A stretch of 39,349 nt of DNA from the IMG/VR virus record IMGVR_UViG_3300017813_000001, positions 1-39,349 of that record, one strand, 5' to 3'. The notes under the pieces are model-generated. The model saw only the letters and a list, made by a program, of their open reading frames with translations. It searched no databases and was not told where the DNA came from. Both the position numbers and the translations under genes were made by a program. This DNA is from a virus. Shown here piece after piece: positions 7,928 through 16,267 of the stretch. How positions within the stretch are numbered: the first letter of the stretch is position 1; each line of letters begins with the position of its first letter.

Positions 7928-10851
7928 CGTGCAGCCCTTCCCATCCCGAGCATCTGTTGAATGGCTTTGGCGCCTTTCCCGTTGTCATTGATGTTCGCAA
8001 CGAACTGATCAATCACCCATCTGCCATCTACTTCTCGCGACTGGCTTTGGCCGGCCTTGCTGGCATCCTCGATCACGTTGACGACTGGTGCGGCGCCCAT
8101 CTGCGTACGAGTCGCGTCAGGACCGCTCCCTTTGGCACCCGGCCGGATTGGCGAGACGTTGCCTTTTCGCAACGCCTCAACAGCCGCCACGCCGCCGTAA
8201 CGCTGGATGTCCTTCTGGCTCCAAACCACCTCCCCCTTGTGCACGGTGCCGGCGGCCTCATTGACCCCCCCGGAACCGGTGTAACCACCATTCGAGAAGC
8301 CAATGCCAGCGATGTTTGCCACGTTTGCGGCTGTGGCCACGCCCACGGCAGCTGCTGCGGCGAAGTTGAACGGCGGAGGGAATGCCGAAAGCGCCTTCTG
8401 CACGGCCAGGTAGCCGTCCATAGTGGCCTGGACGATTGCCGCAGCCTTGCCGATCGCGGCGAGCTTCTTGTTTCCCGACTGGCTGAGGCTGGCCATGTTG
8501 CCGAAGAAATCGGAAGCGCCCACCAGCAATGCCTGGTTCTTGGCCTCTTCGATCTTCTGGCGGTTGAGCGTGGCCTGCTCATCGATGTTCGCCACGCGTG
8601 CTGCGTAGGTCTCTTCGTTGATTGCCTTCAGGTCCAAGTAGGCTGCCTGACGTTCAAGTTCGGTAGCGCGCCACGCTTCCAGCTTTTCGGCGGCGGCATC
8701 GAGTCGGTCAATCTCACTCCCGGCGCCGCCGACAGCCGGATCCAGACCTGGTGCATTAGGGGCTTGAGTTACTCCCTCAATGGTCCCCGGCTTCTGCGCC
8801 GCCTTCATGTTTATGTCGCGGATCTTTATCAGCGTTTCAAGGCGCTTGGCAGCCTCTACGTTGCCCTGGCGCTCGTACTCGGCCAACTGCGCCGCATCAT
8901 CCAGGGACGACTTGAGGCTGTTTGCTTCGCGTAGCTGTCCGGTGAGCGTCAGCAGCTGCACTTGATCCTTCTGCGCCTGCTGAATGCCTTTGCTGATCTC
9001 CGCTTCACGCTCAAGCGCGACGTTCTTCTTGAGCTGGGCGGTGATAAGGTCCTGGCTTGCCAGTAGCGACTTTTGATCGGCGGTGAGCGTCTTCTTGCCT
9101 TTGATGTCGGCGAGTTGCTGCTCCCACTTGATCAGCGCTTGGGCTTGGACGCCTACGCGCTCGGTAGCGATGCCCTGGGCGTTCAGCGAAGCGTTCTGCT
9201 GGAGCAGGACGGCCTGGGTCTGGCGAGCGGCGTCCAGCGCCTTCATGCCGGCGTCTTCGGTGTAGGCTTTCTGTTTTTTGGGCGCCGACTCTTTGTAAAT
9301 CGAGTTCTCTCGAATAGCTTTCTGCGATGCAGCAGCCTGCTGTTCGGTGATGATATAGCCCGCGGCTCGAGCTGCGTTGATGCGCTTTTCATCATCCTCG
9401 AGCGCCTTATTCATCTTCTGGCGCTTGGTGAAGTTCTGCTCAATGCTTTTTTGGAAGCCCTCGTAGGCTATCTGTCCGTCTCGTTGTACCTGGGCGGCAT
9501 GGGCAGCGGCCGCCGCTGCATCCTGCTCCGCTTTGGCCTTTTTGGTGTAGCCATCCAGTTCCGCCTGGAGAGTTGCTATTCTCTGGCGGGCATTGCCGTC
9601 CTCGTACCCAGTGTCCAGTGTCGACTTTAGGTAGTTGATCTTCTGCTGAATGGCGGTCAGATCAGGACCACTATTCGACTCCCTGCCGATATCAAGGATT
9701 GCGTCCCAGCCAGACTTCGCTGCGCCGGCCAGGTCGTTCCATGCGCGCTCAAGAGTGCCAAGGTTCTGCTTGATATTCCCCGCTCGTTCGGTGAGCGCCT
9801 TGGCGTAGGCCTCCTCTGCGATCGTAGCAGCGGCCTGTTTGTCGCCCTGCTCCTGAGCAGCTCGTACCTGCTCGTAAACCGAAGCAGTGAGGAAGTTGTA
9901 TTTTTCGTTAAGCTCCGCTACGGCCTTTACCGGGTCGTCCGCAAGTTTGTTGAACTCGGCAATGGTCGTGCCGACAGCTTGGCCTGACGCCTTCTCCCAA
10001 GAGATAGCGGCTATCGCGATCTCTTCGAAGCTGGAACTGGCAATCTTCCCCGAAGCGGCAAGCTGGGCGAGCGCCGAGGCAGCCTGGCCGGTAGTTCCGA
10101 CAGTGTCACCGATGCGCCTGGCCATCTCGGCAAGTGCACCAGTAGTGGTTCCAGAGGCATTCCCCGTGGATACCAGCGACAGGCGAAAGGCATCCTGCTC
10201 CTTGGACCCCTGGTAGTAGGCGAGACCCAGCACGCCGACAGCGGCGGCTGCCACGGTGAACGGATTCACCAGGCCAAGGATGTACCCGCCAAGCGCCTTG
10301 GCCGCCGGCCCAATGCCTCCGAACATGTCCTTGAGCTGGCCTCCCTGTTGAAGGAACACGGTCAGCGGCGCCTGGCCACCCTGGAGCGAAACAGCGATAT
10401 CAGTAAATTGCGCGGGAACGCCACGCAGCGCTGCCGCCGTTGCCTTGGCGGTCATCCCGGTTTTGTTTAGGTCGGTATTGAATCGGCCAAGATCGGCGCG
10501 TGCCGTGCTGATCTTGGCTTGGTAGTCGGAAAACGTCTCCGCATCAAGCAATCCAAGCTTACGGTTCTTTGCCAGCTCTTTCTCTTGCTTGTCCAGCTCG
10601 CCGAGCTTGCGCGTAACCGGATCTATGCTGCCCAGAAGCTCTTCAAGCTCCTCCCGTTGGGTTTTGACCTTTTTCCCGGCGGCCTGGGAGGAGTCGCCAA
10701 CCGCATCAATTCCTTTGGCGGCCTTTTCCATTGCTGGCTTGGTGCGGAGCCCGGCATTCTCCAGCCCCTCAAGGGCCTTGCGTGTGTCGGCCGCCTTCTG
10801 CTCAGCGTCTCGGCTGTCGATCTCAAGGACCAGGCGTGAGGTTTGAGTCAT
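7924..10851 (-). CDS. Tail tape measure protein
   Basis: 975 aa from the ATG at 10851, which has a near-perfect GGAGGCAAC ribosome site; an ATG 20 codons earlier lacks one. Long coiled-coil N-terminus (residues 1-130), hydrophobic 'GLVNPFTVAAAAVGVLGLAYY' near 190, the lambda gpH-type segment with 'GLA/AEMARRIGD' near 245, long Ala/Gln/Lys-rich coiled coils, and the typical C-terminal 'FSNGGYTGSGGVNEAAGTVHKGEVV'. Sets tail length and helps DNA exit. Directly follows the two tail chaperone frames, the usual order. Confidence 0.94.
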   Translation of the reverse strand: MTQTSRLVLEIDSRDAEQKAADTRKALEGLENAGLRTKPAMEKAAKGIDAVGDSSQAAGKKVKTQREELEELLGSIDPVTRKLGELDKQEKELAKNRKLGLLDAETFSDYQAKISTARADLGRFNTDLNKTGMTAKATAAALRGVPAQFTDIAVSLQGGQAPLTVFLQQGGQLKDMFGGIGPAAKALGGYILGLVNPFTVAAAAVGVLGLAYYQGSKEQDAFRLSLVSTGNASGTTTGALAEMARRIGDTVGTTGQAASALAQLAASGKIASSSFEEIAIAAISWEKASGQAVGTTIAEFNKLADDPVKAVAELNEKYNFLTASVYEQVRAAQEQGDKQAAATIAEEAYAKALTERAGNIKQNLGTLERAWNDLAGAAKSGWDAILDIGRESNSGPDLTAIQQKINYLKSTLDTGYEDGNARQRIATLQAELDGYTKKAKAEQDAAAAAAHAAQVQRDGQIAYEGFQKSIEQNFTKRQKMNKALEDDEKRINAARAAGYIITEQQAAASQKAIRENSIYKESAPKKQKAYTEDAGMKALDAARQTQAVLLQQNASLNAQGIATERVGVQAQALIKWEQQLADIKGKKTLTADQKSLLASQDLITAQLKKNVALEREAEISKGIQQAQKDQVQLLTLTGQLREANSLKSSLDDAAQLAEYERQGNVEAAKRLETLIKIRDINMKAAQKPGTIEGVTQAPNAPGLDPAVGGAGSEIDRLDAAAEKLEAWRATELERQAAYLDLKAINEETYAARVANIDEQATLNRQKIEEAKNQALLVGASDFFGNMASLSQSGNKKLAAIGKAAAIVQATMDGYLAVQKALSAFPPPFNFAAAAAVGVATAANVANIAGIGFSNGGYTGSGGVNEAAGTVHKGEVVWSQKDIQRYGGVAAVEALRKGNVSPIRPGAKGSGPDATRTQMGAAPVVNVIEDASKAGQSQSREVDGRWVIDQFVANINDNGKGAKAIQQMLGMGRAAR

Positions 10852-10886
10852 GTTGCCTCCGGGCATAATTGCCGCAGGGCGGCGGA

Positions 10887-11204
10887 TCAGTCGTCTTCTT
10901 CGCTCAGGCAAATAACGTCCAGCGCAAACATCACCTCATCCACTTCCCGGCGATCCAGTGGGGATGGGTGAGCGTCGAGCCAGTCGGATATCTCGCGTGC
11001 AGACAGCGGCAGCGGGAAAGCTCCCACCATGGTTGTGATAAAGCGGCGGCCCCGGCAGACGCCGAAGAACGTGGCGAGCAGGTGCTTCGTGATGGGGTCG
11101 GTCGGCGGCTCTTCGGGGATCTCCATGCGCAGACGCTCATAGATTGCCCGGCGCTTGTCGGCCTGGCCGCCCCACTCCCTCTCCCACTCGAACCGGGTTA
11201 CTGC
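10887..11204 (-). CDS. Tail assembly chaperone extension (T part) made by -1 frameshift
   Basis: The -1 frame is open from the end of the upstream chaperone gene to a stop at 10887. Read after slippage it gives about 105 more residues, beginning 'AVTRFEWEREWGGQ' and including 'EEPPTDPITKHLLATFFG'. An internal ATG (11126) could start a 79-aa product, but it has no good ribosome site and would leave 26 well-formed upstream codons unused. By analogy with lambda gpG/gpGT the fused product (about 241 aa) would load the tape measure into the tail tube assembly. Frameshift use is inferred. Confidence 0.72.
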   Translation of the reverse strand, partial: AVTRFEWEREWGGQADKRRAIYERLRMEIPEEPPTDPITKHLLATFFGVCRGRRFITTMVGAFPLPLSAREISDWLDAHPSPLDRREVDEVMFALDVICLSEEDD

Positions 11205-11611
11205 TTTTCCACGGTTTCAGCCAGTTCTGTGCCGGCTTCAATCGTTGATTTGCTGCCTTCCTGCAGGACGAACAGGAAGAAGTCGATGTTGGCCTCGAGC
11301 AGCTCAGTGCACGCGATCGTGGTGAACTTCAGCGGGTTGCCCTGATCGTCCTGTACGCCGTCCCAGTCCTTGACGATGTACTGGGCCAGCAGCGCGCAGT
11401 GGCTCTGGTGCTCAGTCATCTCCCCTGCAACAACGCCGATCTCGCCCTGGGCAAAGCTTGCGTCATTGCGCTGGATGCGCCGGCGCACTCGCTCAAGCGC
11501 GATCAGGTATTCCGGGTTATCGATGCCGCCCAGCTGAATCTTGGTTTCTTCGTCGAACTTGGCCCAGCGCAGATCGCTGACTGGTGCCTTCTTGCTCAGT
11601 GTGAGAGCCAT
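11198..11611 (-). CDS. Tail assembly chaperone (gpG-like)
   Basis: 137 aa; ATG at 11611 with GAGG seven to eight bases upstream. Starts 'MALTLSKKAPVSDLRW', acidic overall, a helix-rich small protein sitting between the major tail protein and the tape measure, which is the constant place of tail assembly chaperones. Its last codons carry a slippery GGAAAAG. A terminator separates it from the major tail gene upstream, so it is made at lower level than the tube protein. Confidence 0.78.
   Translation of the reverse strand: MALTLSKKAPVSDLRWAKFDEETKIQLGGIDNPEYLIALERVRRRIQRNDASFAQGEIGVVAGEMTEHQSHCALLAQYIVKDWDGVQDDQGNPLKFTTIACTELLEANIDFFLFVLQEGSKSTIEAGTELAETVEKQ
11204..11210 (-). other. Predicted -1 frameshift slippery site GGAAAAG
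   Basis: In frame 0 it reads G-GAA-AAG, two codons before the TAA stop at 11198-11200. Slippage of AAG to AAA (and GAA to GGA with one weak pair) moves the ribosome into the open -1 frame. Lambda uses GGGAAAG at the same place in gene G. Confidence 0.62.
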
Positions 11612-11634
11612 GCTGAATCCTCAACGCCGCGCCA

Positions 11635-11676
11635 TAAAAAAGGCCGCCCAGGCAGGCGTTAGAGCCTGGGCAGCCA
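11635..11676 (-). terminator. Terminator after the major tail protein gene
   Basis: Minus strand: GGCTGCCCAGGC, a loop of about nine bases, GCCTGGGCGGCC, then TTTTTT. Strong GC stem plus T run. Consistent with high expression of the tail tube gene and reduced transcription downstream. Confidence 0.85.
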
Positions 11677-11690
11677 AAGGGTTGATCGTG

Positions 11691-12854
11691 TTACGCGGTG
11701 ACCGTGATCGTCGCAGTACCGGTCTTGGTACCGTCGGCAACGCTTGTGGCGGTGATGACGGAGGTGCCAGCGGAAACGCCGGTGACCAGGCCTGAACTGT
11801 TGACTGTTGCAACCGATGGGGTCGCACTGGTCCAGGTAACCGCCTGGCTTGCCCCGCCCGGAGCCACGGTAGCCGTCATCTGGCGAGTGGCAGCGACAGC
11901 GAAAGAGGCTGTAGTAGGCGCAACGGTCACGCCGGTAACAGCGGTCGGCGATGCCAGGCGCGTGATGGTCGGGCTGATCTTGGCGACGGTGTAGTTCAGC
12001 GTCACCTCAATCAGGTCGCGCTTGCCGCCGCTTGGCAGCTCGCCATCCACTTCAACCGCGGGGAAGTTGAAGGTGTACTTGTTGCCCAGGGCGTCGGTGA
12101 TCGGGAACACCACGGAGATTGGAAGACGGGTGAAGGTCTTCTTCCAGATCTCCCAGGCGCGCTTGGACCAGGCCAGGGTGATGGTGCCGGTGATGGCCGC
12201 TTCGGTAGCGATCTGCGCGCCAGGGCCGAGCTTGGTGTTGCCGATGCAGCGCTGGGCCTGGAGGCTGTTGTCGAGGTTGATGGTCATGGCCGATACGCAC
12301 GCCACGCCTTCCAGCGATTCGCCGTCTACCGAGATCGTACCGACGTTGTTGTTCGAAAGAAACGGCGTGGTTGTCGGCGCATTGGGCGAAACCACCATCG
12401 GCGTGTCGCTGTCGGCATAGTCCAGGCACGCCATATTGAAGGTGGTGGTCACCTTGCCGTCGGACGGAATGTCGAGTGCGAAGGTGGAGACGTGGGCGCC
12501 CTTGAATACCGAGTAGACGCCTACATCGCTGTAGCCCTTGGCGATGCTGTAGGTGTTTCGGGTATCACCCACAGACAGCACGTCGCCGGTCCAGGTGCCG
12601 TAGAAAGCGGCCTCAAGCAGCTGATCGAACGAGCCGAACGAGAATTCGGCAGTCAGGTCGCCACCGATGTCGGTGCTGGTGGCCACCGAGCCCTGGCTGA
12701 TGCGGGAATCGGTGATCTCGTCACTGACCGCTACGTTTACGGTCGGGGTCAGCGCGTTGCCGGTCAGGCGCAGCGTGTCCCAGGTGCCGACGGGGGTAAC
12801 GCCTGGCGTCACCTCCTTGATGATGTGGCTTACAACTTTTGCGCCCGAACTCAT
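11691..12854 (-). CDS. Major tail (tube) protein with C-terminal Ig-like (Big_2) domain
   Basis: 387 aa; ATG at 12854 after AAGGAGG at ideal spacing. Residues 1 to about 305 form the tube domain ('VTPGVTPVGTWDTLRLTG', 'DLTAEFSFGSFDQLLEAAFYGTW'), seen in siphophage tail tube proteins. Residues about 308-387 are a bacterial Ig-like group 2 domain: 'TVAPTTASFAVAATRQMTATVAP', 'VTWTSATPSVATVNSSGLVTG' and 'GTSVITATS', ending in 'ITVTA'. Such domains decorate the outside of tails and may weakly bind sugars. Strong ribosome site and a terminator right after it fit an abundant structural protein. Confidence 0.92.
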   Translation of the reverse strand: MSSGAKVVSHIIKEVTPGVTPVGTWDTLRLTGNALTPTVNVAVSDEITDSRISQGSVATSTDIGGDLTAEFSFGSFDQLLEAAFYGTWTGDVLSVGDTRNTYSIAKGYSDVGVYSVFKGAHVSTFALDIPSDGKVTTTFNMACLDYADSDTPMVVSPNAPTTTPFLSNNNVGTISVDGESLEGVACVSAMTINLDNSLQAQRCIGNTKLGPGAQIATEAAITGTITLAWSKRAWEIWKKTFTRLPISVVFPITDALGNKYTFNFPAVEVDGELPSGGKRDLIEVTLNYTVAKISPTITRLASPTAVTGVTVAPTTASFAVAATRQMTATVAPGGASQAVTWTSATPSVATVNSSGLVTGVSAGTSVITATSVADGTKTGTATITVTA

Positions 12855-12949
12855 CGGAGCCTCCTTAGATCAATTGGTCCGGGGAGGCGTGATGAGCAGA
12901 GAGGCCTTTAGGCGGGTCTGGTCAGCGTGCCCGGTGGTGCGGGATATTT

Positions 12950-13156
12950 TTAGATGGTTACTTCGAGCGATACGCCGCAAAGTAGTTTTTTCGGACGCTT
13001 GTCGAGTGAAACAAGATCGTTTTCAATCAAGCTGACTGACTGTACGTAAAGGCCGGTTTTTTCGTTGAAGTCATTGATCGCTTTCTGAATGAGATCGGAC
13101 AGGGCGTAAATCTCATCCTCAGCCTGGTCCAACGTGATGCTCTTGCGATCACTCAT
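12950..13156 (-). CDS. Small hypothetical protein
   Basis: 68 aa; ATG at 13156 with AAGGAGAAGGG upstream, the start sitting inside the last codons of the 35-aa gene before it. Helical first half ('DQAEDEIYALSDLIQKAINDF'), then strand-like residues 'LYVQSVSLIEND'. No family recognised. Lies between tail terminator and major tail protein, so a tail-related or accessory role is possible. Confidence 0.6.
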   Translation of the reverse strand: MSDRKSITLDQAEDEIYALSDLIQKAINDFNEKTGLYVQSVSLIENDLVSLDKRPKKLLCGVSLEVTI

Positions 13157-13256
13157 CGCCCTTCTCCTTTGCTGACAGCCAGCGCTCCCATGCTGCGAGC
13201 GCCCCTTTAGCGGCCCGGATAAGGCTGCGGTGCAATTCTTTCGTTACTTCGCTCAT
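13149..13256 (-). CDS. Very small (35 aa) basic-helical protein
   Basis: Reads MSEVTKELHRSLIRAA and then KGALAAWERWLSAKEKGDE, a single amphipathic helix. The TGAGGATTGC ribosome site overlaps the stop of the tail terminator gene, and the end overlaps the start of the 68-aa gene by eight bases. Such tight packing supports translation. Function unknown. Confidence 0.6.
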   Translation of the reverse strand: MSEVTKELHRSLIRAAKGALAAWERWLSAKEKGDE

Positions 13257-13265
13257 GTGCAATCC

Positions 13266-13661
13266 TCAGCCGGCTCGGAACCGGATGTTCACGTTGATCT
13301 GGTAAAATCCTTCAAACTCGCCGGCTATTACCTGGCTGGCCTCCATGCATTCGAGGTCGCCCGACATCCAGTAGGCAAAGTGGACTTCGAGCGCGTCGAC
13401 CAGCTGGTTAATGGATTTTGTGCCGGAGTGCACCCGGGCGAAGCATTGGATGCTGATCTGCCCGGGCTTGCGTGTGTATGGGCGGTCGGCCATGCCAGCC
13501 ATGAAGGCCGAGGCGTACTGAATGTTCAGGCGGCACCACAGCCCTTCGTCCGGCGGCGTGAACACGGTTGGATGGTTTGGGTAATCGATCCTTGCCTGCT
13601 CAATACCGGTGAACGCAACCATGCGTGCAGTGATGAGCTCCCTGATCTGCTCGTAGGTCAT
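13266..13661 (-). CDS. Tail terminator protein (DUF4128-like)
   Basis: 131 aa with 'MTYEQIRELITARM', 'RIDYPNHPTVFTPPDEGLWCRL' and 'GFYQINVNIRF', the pattern of DUF4128/lambda gpU-type tail terminators. Overlaps the gp10-like gene by ATGA. Role: caps the tail tube and joins it to the head completion proteins. Confidence 0.78.
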   Translation of the reverse strand: MTYEQIRELITARMVAFTGIEQARIDYPNHPTVFTPPDEGLWCRLNIQYASAFMAGMADRPYTRKPGQISIQCFARVHSGTKSINQLVDALEVHFAYWMSGDLECMEASQVIAGEFEGFYQINVNIRFRAG

Positions 13662-14233
13662 TTGTAGGCCTCGGATACGCTGATGAACGCTAGGTCATAA
13701 ACTCCGTTGGGCGTTTGCTTGGAATGCCCGAGCTCGATCATTTCCCCGTAGGGGATGTTCGTTTGGATGTAGATGACCGGGAACTGGCCTGAGGCCCTGA
13801 TGAGCATGCTGCCCTTGCTGATTGTTTCGCTGCCTGACGGGTCTATGTTTTCGGTTATGGACATGTCTGGCGCGCCGATGGAGACCATATGGCTGCCACG
13901 GTATCTACCGCCGACATATCCCTGCCCGGCCGCCTTGGCGTCGACAAAGAAGTTCTCTTTGCGCTCACGCTGAGTCAGCTTCTTGAATTTCTTGCGGCCA
14001 GTGTTGCTGGCGTTGCGTGCATCGACGTTGGCGTCATAGGCATCAGCCAAAGCCACGTTCCTGCTTTTGAGTGCTATGTTCGCCTGCCAGAGGTCGGGGT
14101 TGCCGACAGGAGAGCGATCCACCACTTCTTTGAGCATCGCCAGCGCAATAGCGCGAGCCATTTCCGTAACTTCCTCGCCAGCCTGATCCGCGAAATCCGT
14201 GAGGCTGTGACTCCAGCCGGCTTTAGCTGCCAT
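13658..14233 (-). CDS. HK97 gp10-like neck/tail completion protein
   Basis: 191 aa; helix-rich N-terminus with 'ALAMLKEVVDRSPVGNPDLW', the signature 'V-x-x-SPVdTG' style segment of gp10-like neck proteins, and a C-terminal 'NIPYGEMIELGHSKQTPNGVYDLA', also typical (YA-x-x-IE-x-G). Carries a Lys/Arg-rich loop near 78-90. One-base overlap with the upstream connector gene. Confidence 0.8.
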   Translation of the reverse strand: MAAKAGWSHSLTDFADQAGEEVTEMARAIALAMLKEVVDRSPVGNPDLWQANIALKSRNVALADAYDANVDARNASNTGRKKFKKLTQRERKENFFVDAKAAGQGYVGGRYRGSHMVSIGAPDMSITENIDPSGSETISKGSMLIRASGQFPVIYIQTNIPYGEMIELGHSKQTPNGVYDLAFISVSEAYK

Positions 14234-14592
14234 CAGACCTTCCTCAGCTGGATCTCGAAGTGCGCGCCTGCTGGATCCTTTTTAACGTTGACCACGTCAA
14301 AATCGTTGATCTTGTGGCCGATGTCAGGCACCCCGCCGATTGTTTCGTTGCTCAGGGCGATCAGCAGTTGGTCGGTGGCGCGGATGTTCACGCCGTCCAC
14401 CTGAGCCATTTTGAATGAGTCGAACACTCCCCGTCCGGTGTAGGCAATCACAACTGGCGCCCCTGCCGTTTCGGTGACAGGGTCCCACGTCCCGGGCAGG
14501 GTCACGCCGCCGGCGAACGCCTGAACAGCATCGGCCAGGTCGGTATCGAAGGCTTGGGCCAGATCTTTCTGCAGATCGTCGCGCAGGCCCAT
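14233..14592 (-). CDS. Head closure/head-tail connector protein
   Basis: 119 aa. Helical N-terminus 'GLRDDLQKDLAQAFDTDLADAVQAF', then beta-rich ('APVVIAYTGRGVF', 'RATDQLLIAL', 'FDVVNVKKDPAG'), the layout of small head-closure (gp16/gpFII-like) proteins. Stop overlaps the start of the gp10-like gene. Identified by fold pattern and position. Confidence 0.65.
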   Translation of the reverse strand: MGLRDDLQKDLAQAFDTDLADAVQAFAGGVTLPGTWDPVTETAGAPVVIAYTGRGVFDSFKMAQVDGVNIRATDQLLIALSNETIGGVPDIGHKINDFDVVNVKKDPAGAHFEIQLRKV

Positions 14593-14593
14593 A

Positions 14594-14962
14594 TCAGCAC
14601 CTCGCGACTTTTACCTGGCCCGAGCCGAGGTAATGAGCCAGCAGCGCCAAGGCGAAAGACTCGCCGGCGGTGATGGTACGGGATGATTCGGAGAACGACT
14701 TGCTGCTGGACACGCTACCAGCACTCACGGACTTCTCTGTCACGCCGGTTTCCTTGGTTCCGTAGATGTTGCCGGCGGCTGCCTCCATGGCAATCTCGGC
14801 GCCGGCCTGGATCACGTCATCCGGGATCGGGTCGAACTCTGGCAGACCGAGATTGGTAAGCCAGGTGTTCGCCATCAGCACCGCGCGCGGCTTCTTGTCT
14901 TCGGTGGTCCAGTTGGCACCCAGCAGGGCGTCCACCTGCGCGACACTGATGTAGATGGTCAC
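14594..14962 (-). CDS. Head-tail adaptor, DnaT-like family
   Basis: 122 aa with 'ISVAQVDALLGANW', 'ANTWLTNLGLPEFDPIPDDVIQAGAEIA' and C-terminal 'FALALLAHYLG'. This is the helical adaptor (gp6/gp15-like) that many databases label 'DnaT-like ssDNA-binding'; in this place it is a head-tail adaptor on the portal ring. DNA replication role not supported by context. Confidence 0.68.
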   Translation of the reverse strand: MTIYISVAQVDALLGANWTTEDKKPRAVLMANTWLTNLGLPEFDPIPDDVIQAGAEIAMEAAAGNIYGTKETGVTEKSVSAGSVSSSKSFSESSRTITAGESFALALLAHYLGSGQVKVARC

Positions 14963-14967
14963 TGGAT

Positions 14968-15240
14968 TTACTCCTGAACCGATTTATCGAGCAGTTCGGC
15001 GAGGGCTGGACGCTCGGCGCCATCATCGAACTGGACGCCCTTCTCGGTCAGCTTCGCCTTGATCTCTTCAACCCGCAGGCCCTTGGACGGCTTGTCACCG
15101 CCACCTTTTTTCATCGGCTCCGGGTGCTTGTAGTCATCCGGCGCGAACTTGGCGTCGATGATCTTGTAGCCCTTCTGGCGCAGTTCAGCTTTGCGCTCAG
15201 CCGTGACCGGGTGTTTCTCGTAAATGACTTTCTCGTCCAT
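14968..15240 (-). CDS. HeH/LEM-domain small phage protein
   Basis: 90 aa. N-terminus carries 'YEKHPVTAERKAELRQKGYKIIDAKFAP', a Lys/Pro/Gly-rich linker follows, and residues about 54-85 ('GLRVEEIKAKLTEKGV' to 'LAELLDKS') form a helix-extended-helix (HeH/LEM) domain. Such proteins often lie just downstream of capsid genes; a decoration or DNA-contact role is possible but unproven. Confidence 0.7.
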   Translation of the reverse strand: MDEKVIYEKHPVTAERKAELRQKGYKIIDAKFAPDDYKHPEPMKKGGGDKPSKGLRVEEIKAKLTEKGVQFDDGAERPALAELLDKSVQE

Positions 15241-15264
15241 GGTGGACTCCTGGAGGGTGGATCA

Positions 15265-15282
15265 GGCGGCCCGAAGGCCGCC
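15265..15282 (-). other. Strong UUCG-loop hairpin after the capsid gene
   Basis: Minus-strand GGCGGCC-TTCG-GGCCGCC: seven perfect GC pairs closed by a UUCG tetraloop, between the capsid stop (15290) and the next start (15240). No T run follows, so it is more likely an RNA-stability or processing element than a terminator. Confidence 0.6.
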
Positions 15283-15289
15283 ATCTCGA

Positions 15290-16258
15290 TTACTGAGCGG
15301 CATCGCCGATGGTGAGAACGCCAGCCGAGGCCTTGATGCTGTTCGCAACCAGGTCCCAGTTGGTGCCAGTGGCCAGCTCGGCGCTGGTTGGCGACTTGCC
15401 GCCGTTGGCGGTGTCCCAGGTGAAACCCTTCAGGCCCAGGCCGAAGGTGTAATCGGCCTGCATGGTGGTTTCGATGCGCTCCTTGCCGTTGGAGGTCTGG
15501 ATGTTGGTGATCAGGTCGGAACCGTCCATAACCACCGCCGCGCCATCAGCCAGGCTCAACACCTTCTCCTTGTTTGGAGTGCCGGCCTCATACAGAGCCG
15601 CGGCATCGGTAATGATCACGGCCTTGCCCAGAATGTCGACCACCTGCACACCGCTGAACTCGAACAGGCGATTGGCGTTCGCCAAGTTCTGGCCCAGCAG
15701 CTTGTGGTACATGGCGCCGGTCATGACCTGGGCAACCAGGCGCTGAGAGGCATCACCGAACAGTGCGTGGCCGTTGTTGATGGCGACGTAACTCACGCCG
15801 GCAGTGGCCGAAACATCGTTGGTGGCGGTTGGCTGGTTACCAATCGCAGCCACCAGGGCGGCAATGGCGGTATTCAGCTGGTCCGACATGATGGCCTCGG
15901 ACAGATTGCGGCTGATCACTTCCAGCGCCTCTTCCGGGTTCTTCTGCACCCACGACAACTGCGCCGGCTCCCACAGGATGGGACCGAAGCCGCCCGCGAT
16001 CTTCACGGAGTCGTACTGCTTTTGGGCCAGAGGGGTCGCTGCCTGGGCGCCGTTGGCCGCGTAACGGTCAACACGGCGCTGAGCGCTATGCAGGCCAGCC
16101 CAGAACGACTCTTGCAAGAAATCGCCGTCAATCCCTTGAGTGGTCAGGCGGATGGCACCTGCCGAAGCAGCGTTGAACTTCTCAACGTCTTGCGCCAGGG
16201 TCTCGATGGTGACGCGTTTGAGGTATTCGTTGAATACCTTCATGTTCGAAAGGGCCAT
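15290..16258 (-). CDS. Major capsid protein
   Basis: 322 aa. Starts 'MALSNMKVFNEYLKRVTIETL', includes 'GPILWEPAQLSWVQKNPEEALEVI', 'VMTGAMYHKLLGQNL' and 'VVDILGKAVIITDAAAL', the pattern of an HK97-fold capsid family found in many Pseudomonas siphophages. A separate scaffold gene lies directly upstream, so the capsid has no N-terminal delta domain. Strong AAGGAGG-type site precedes it. No protease gene is visible. Confidence 0.9.
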   Translation of the reverse strand: MALSNMKVFNEYLKRVTIETLAQDVEKFNAASAGAIRLTTQGIDGDFLQESFWAGLHSAQRRVDRYAANGAQAATPLAQKQYDSVKIAGGFGPILWEPAQLSWVQKNPEEALEVISRNLSEAIMSDQLNTAIAALVAAIGNQPTATNDVSATAGVSYVAINNGHALFGDASQRLVAQVMTGAMYHKLLGQNLANANRLFEFSGVQVVDILGKAVIITDAAALYEAGTPNKEKVLSLADGAAVVMDGSDLITNIQTSNGKERIETTMQADYTFGLGLKGFTWDTANGGKSPTSAELATGTNWDLVANSIKASAGVLTIGDAAQ

Positions 16259-16267
16259 TGGGCCTCC

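Noticed and set aside
14594-14962. A DNA replication role for the DnaT-like protein
   Set aside because: Its place between capsid and tail genes makes a head-tail adaptor far more likely.
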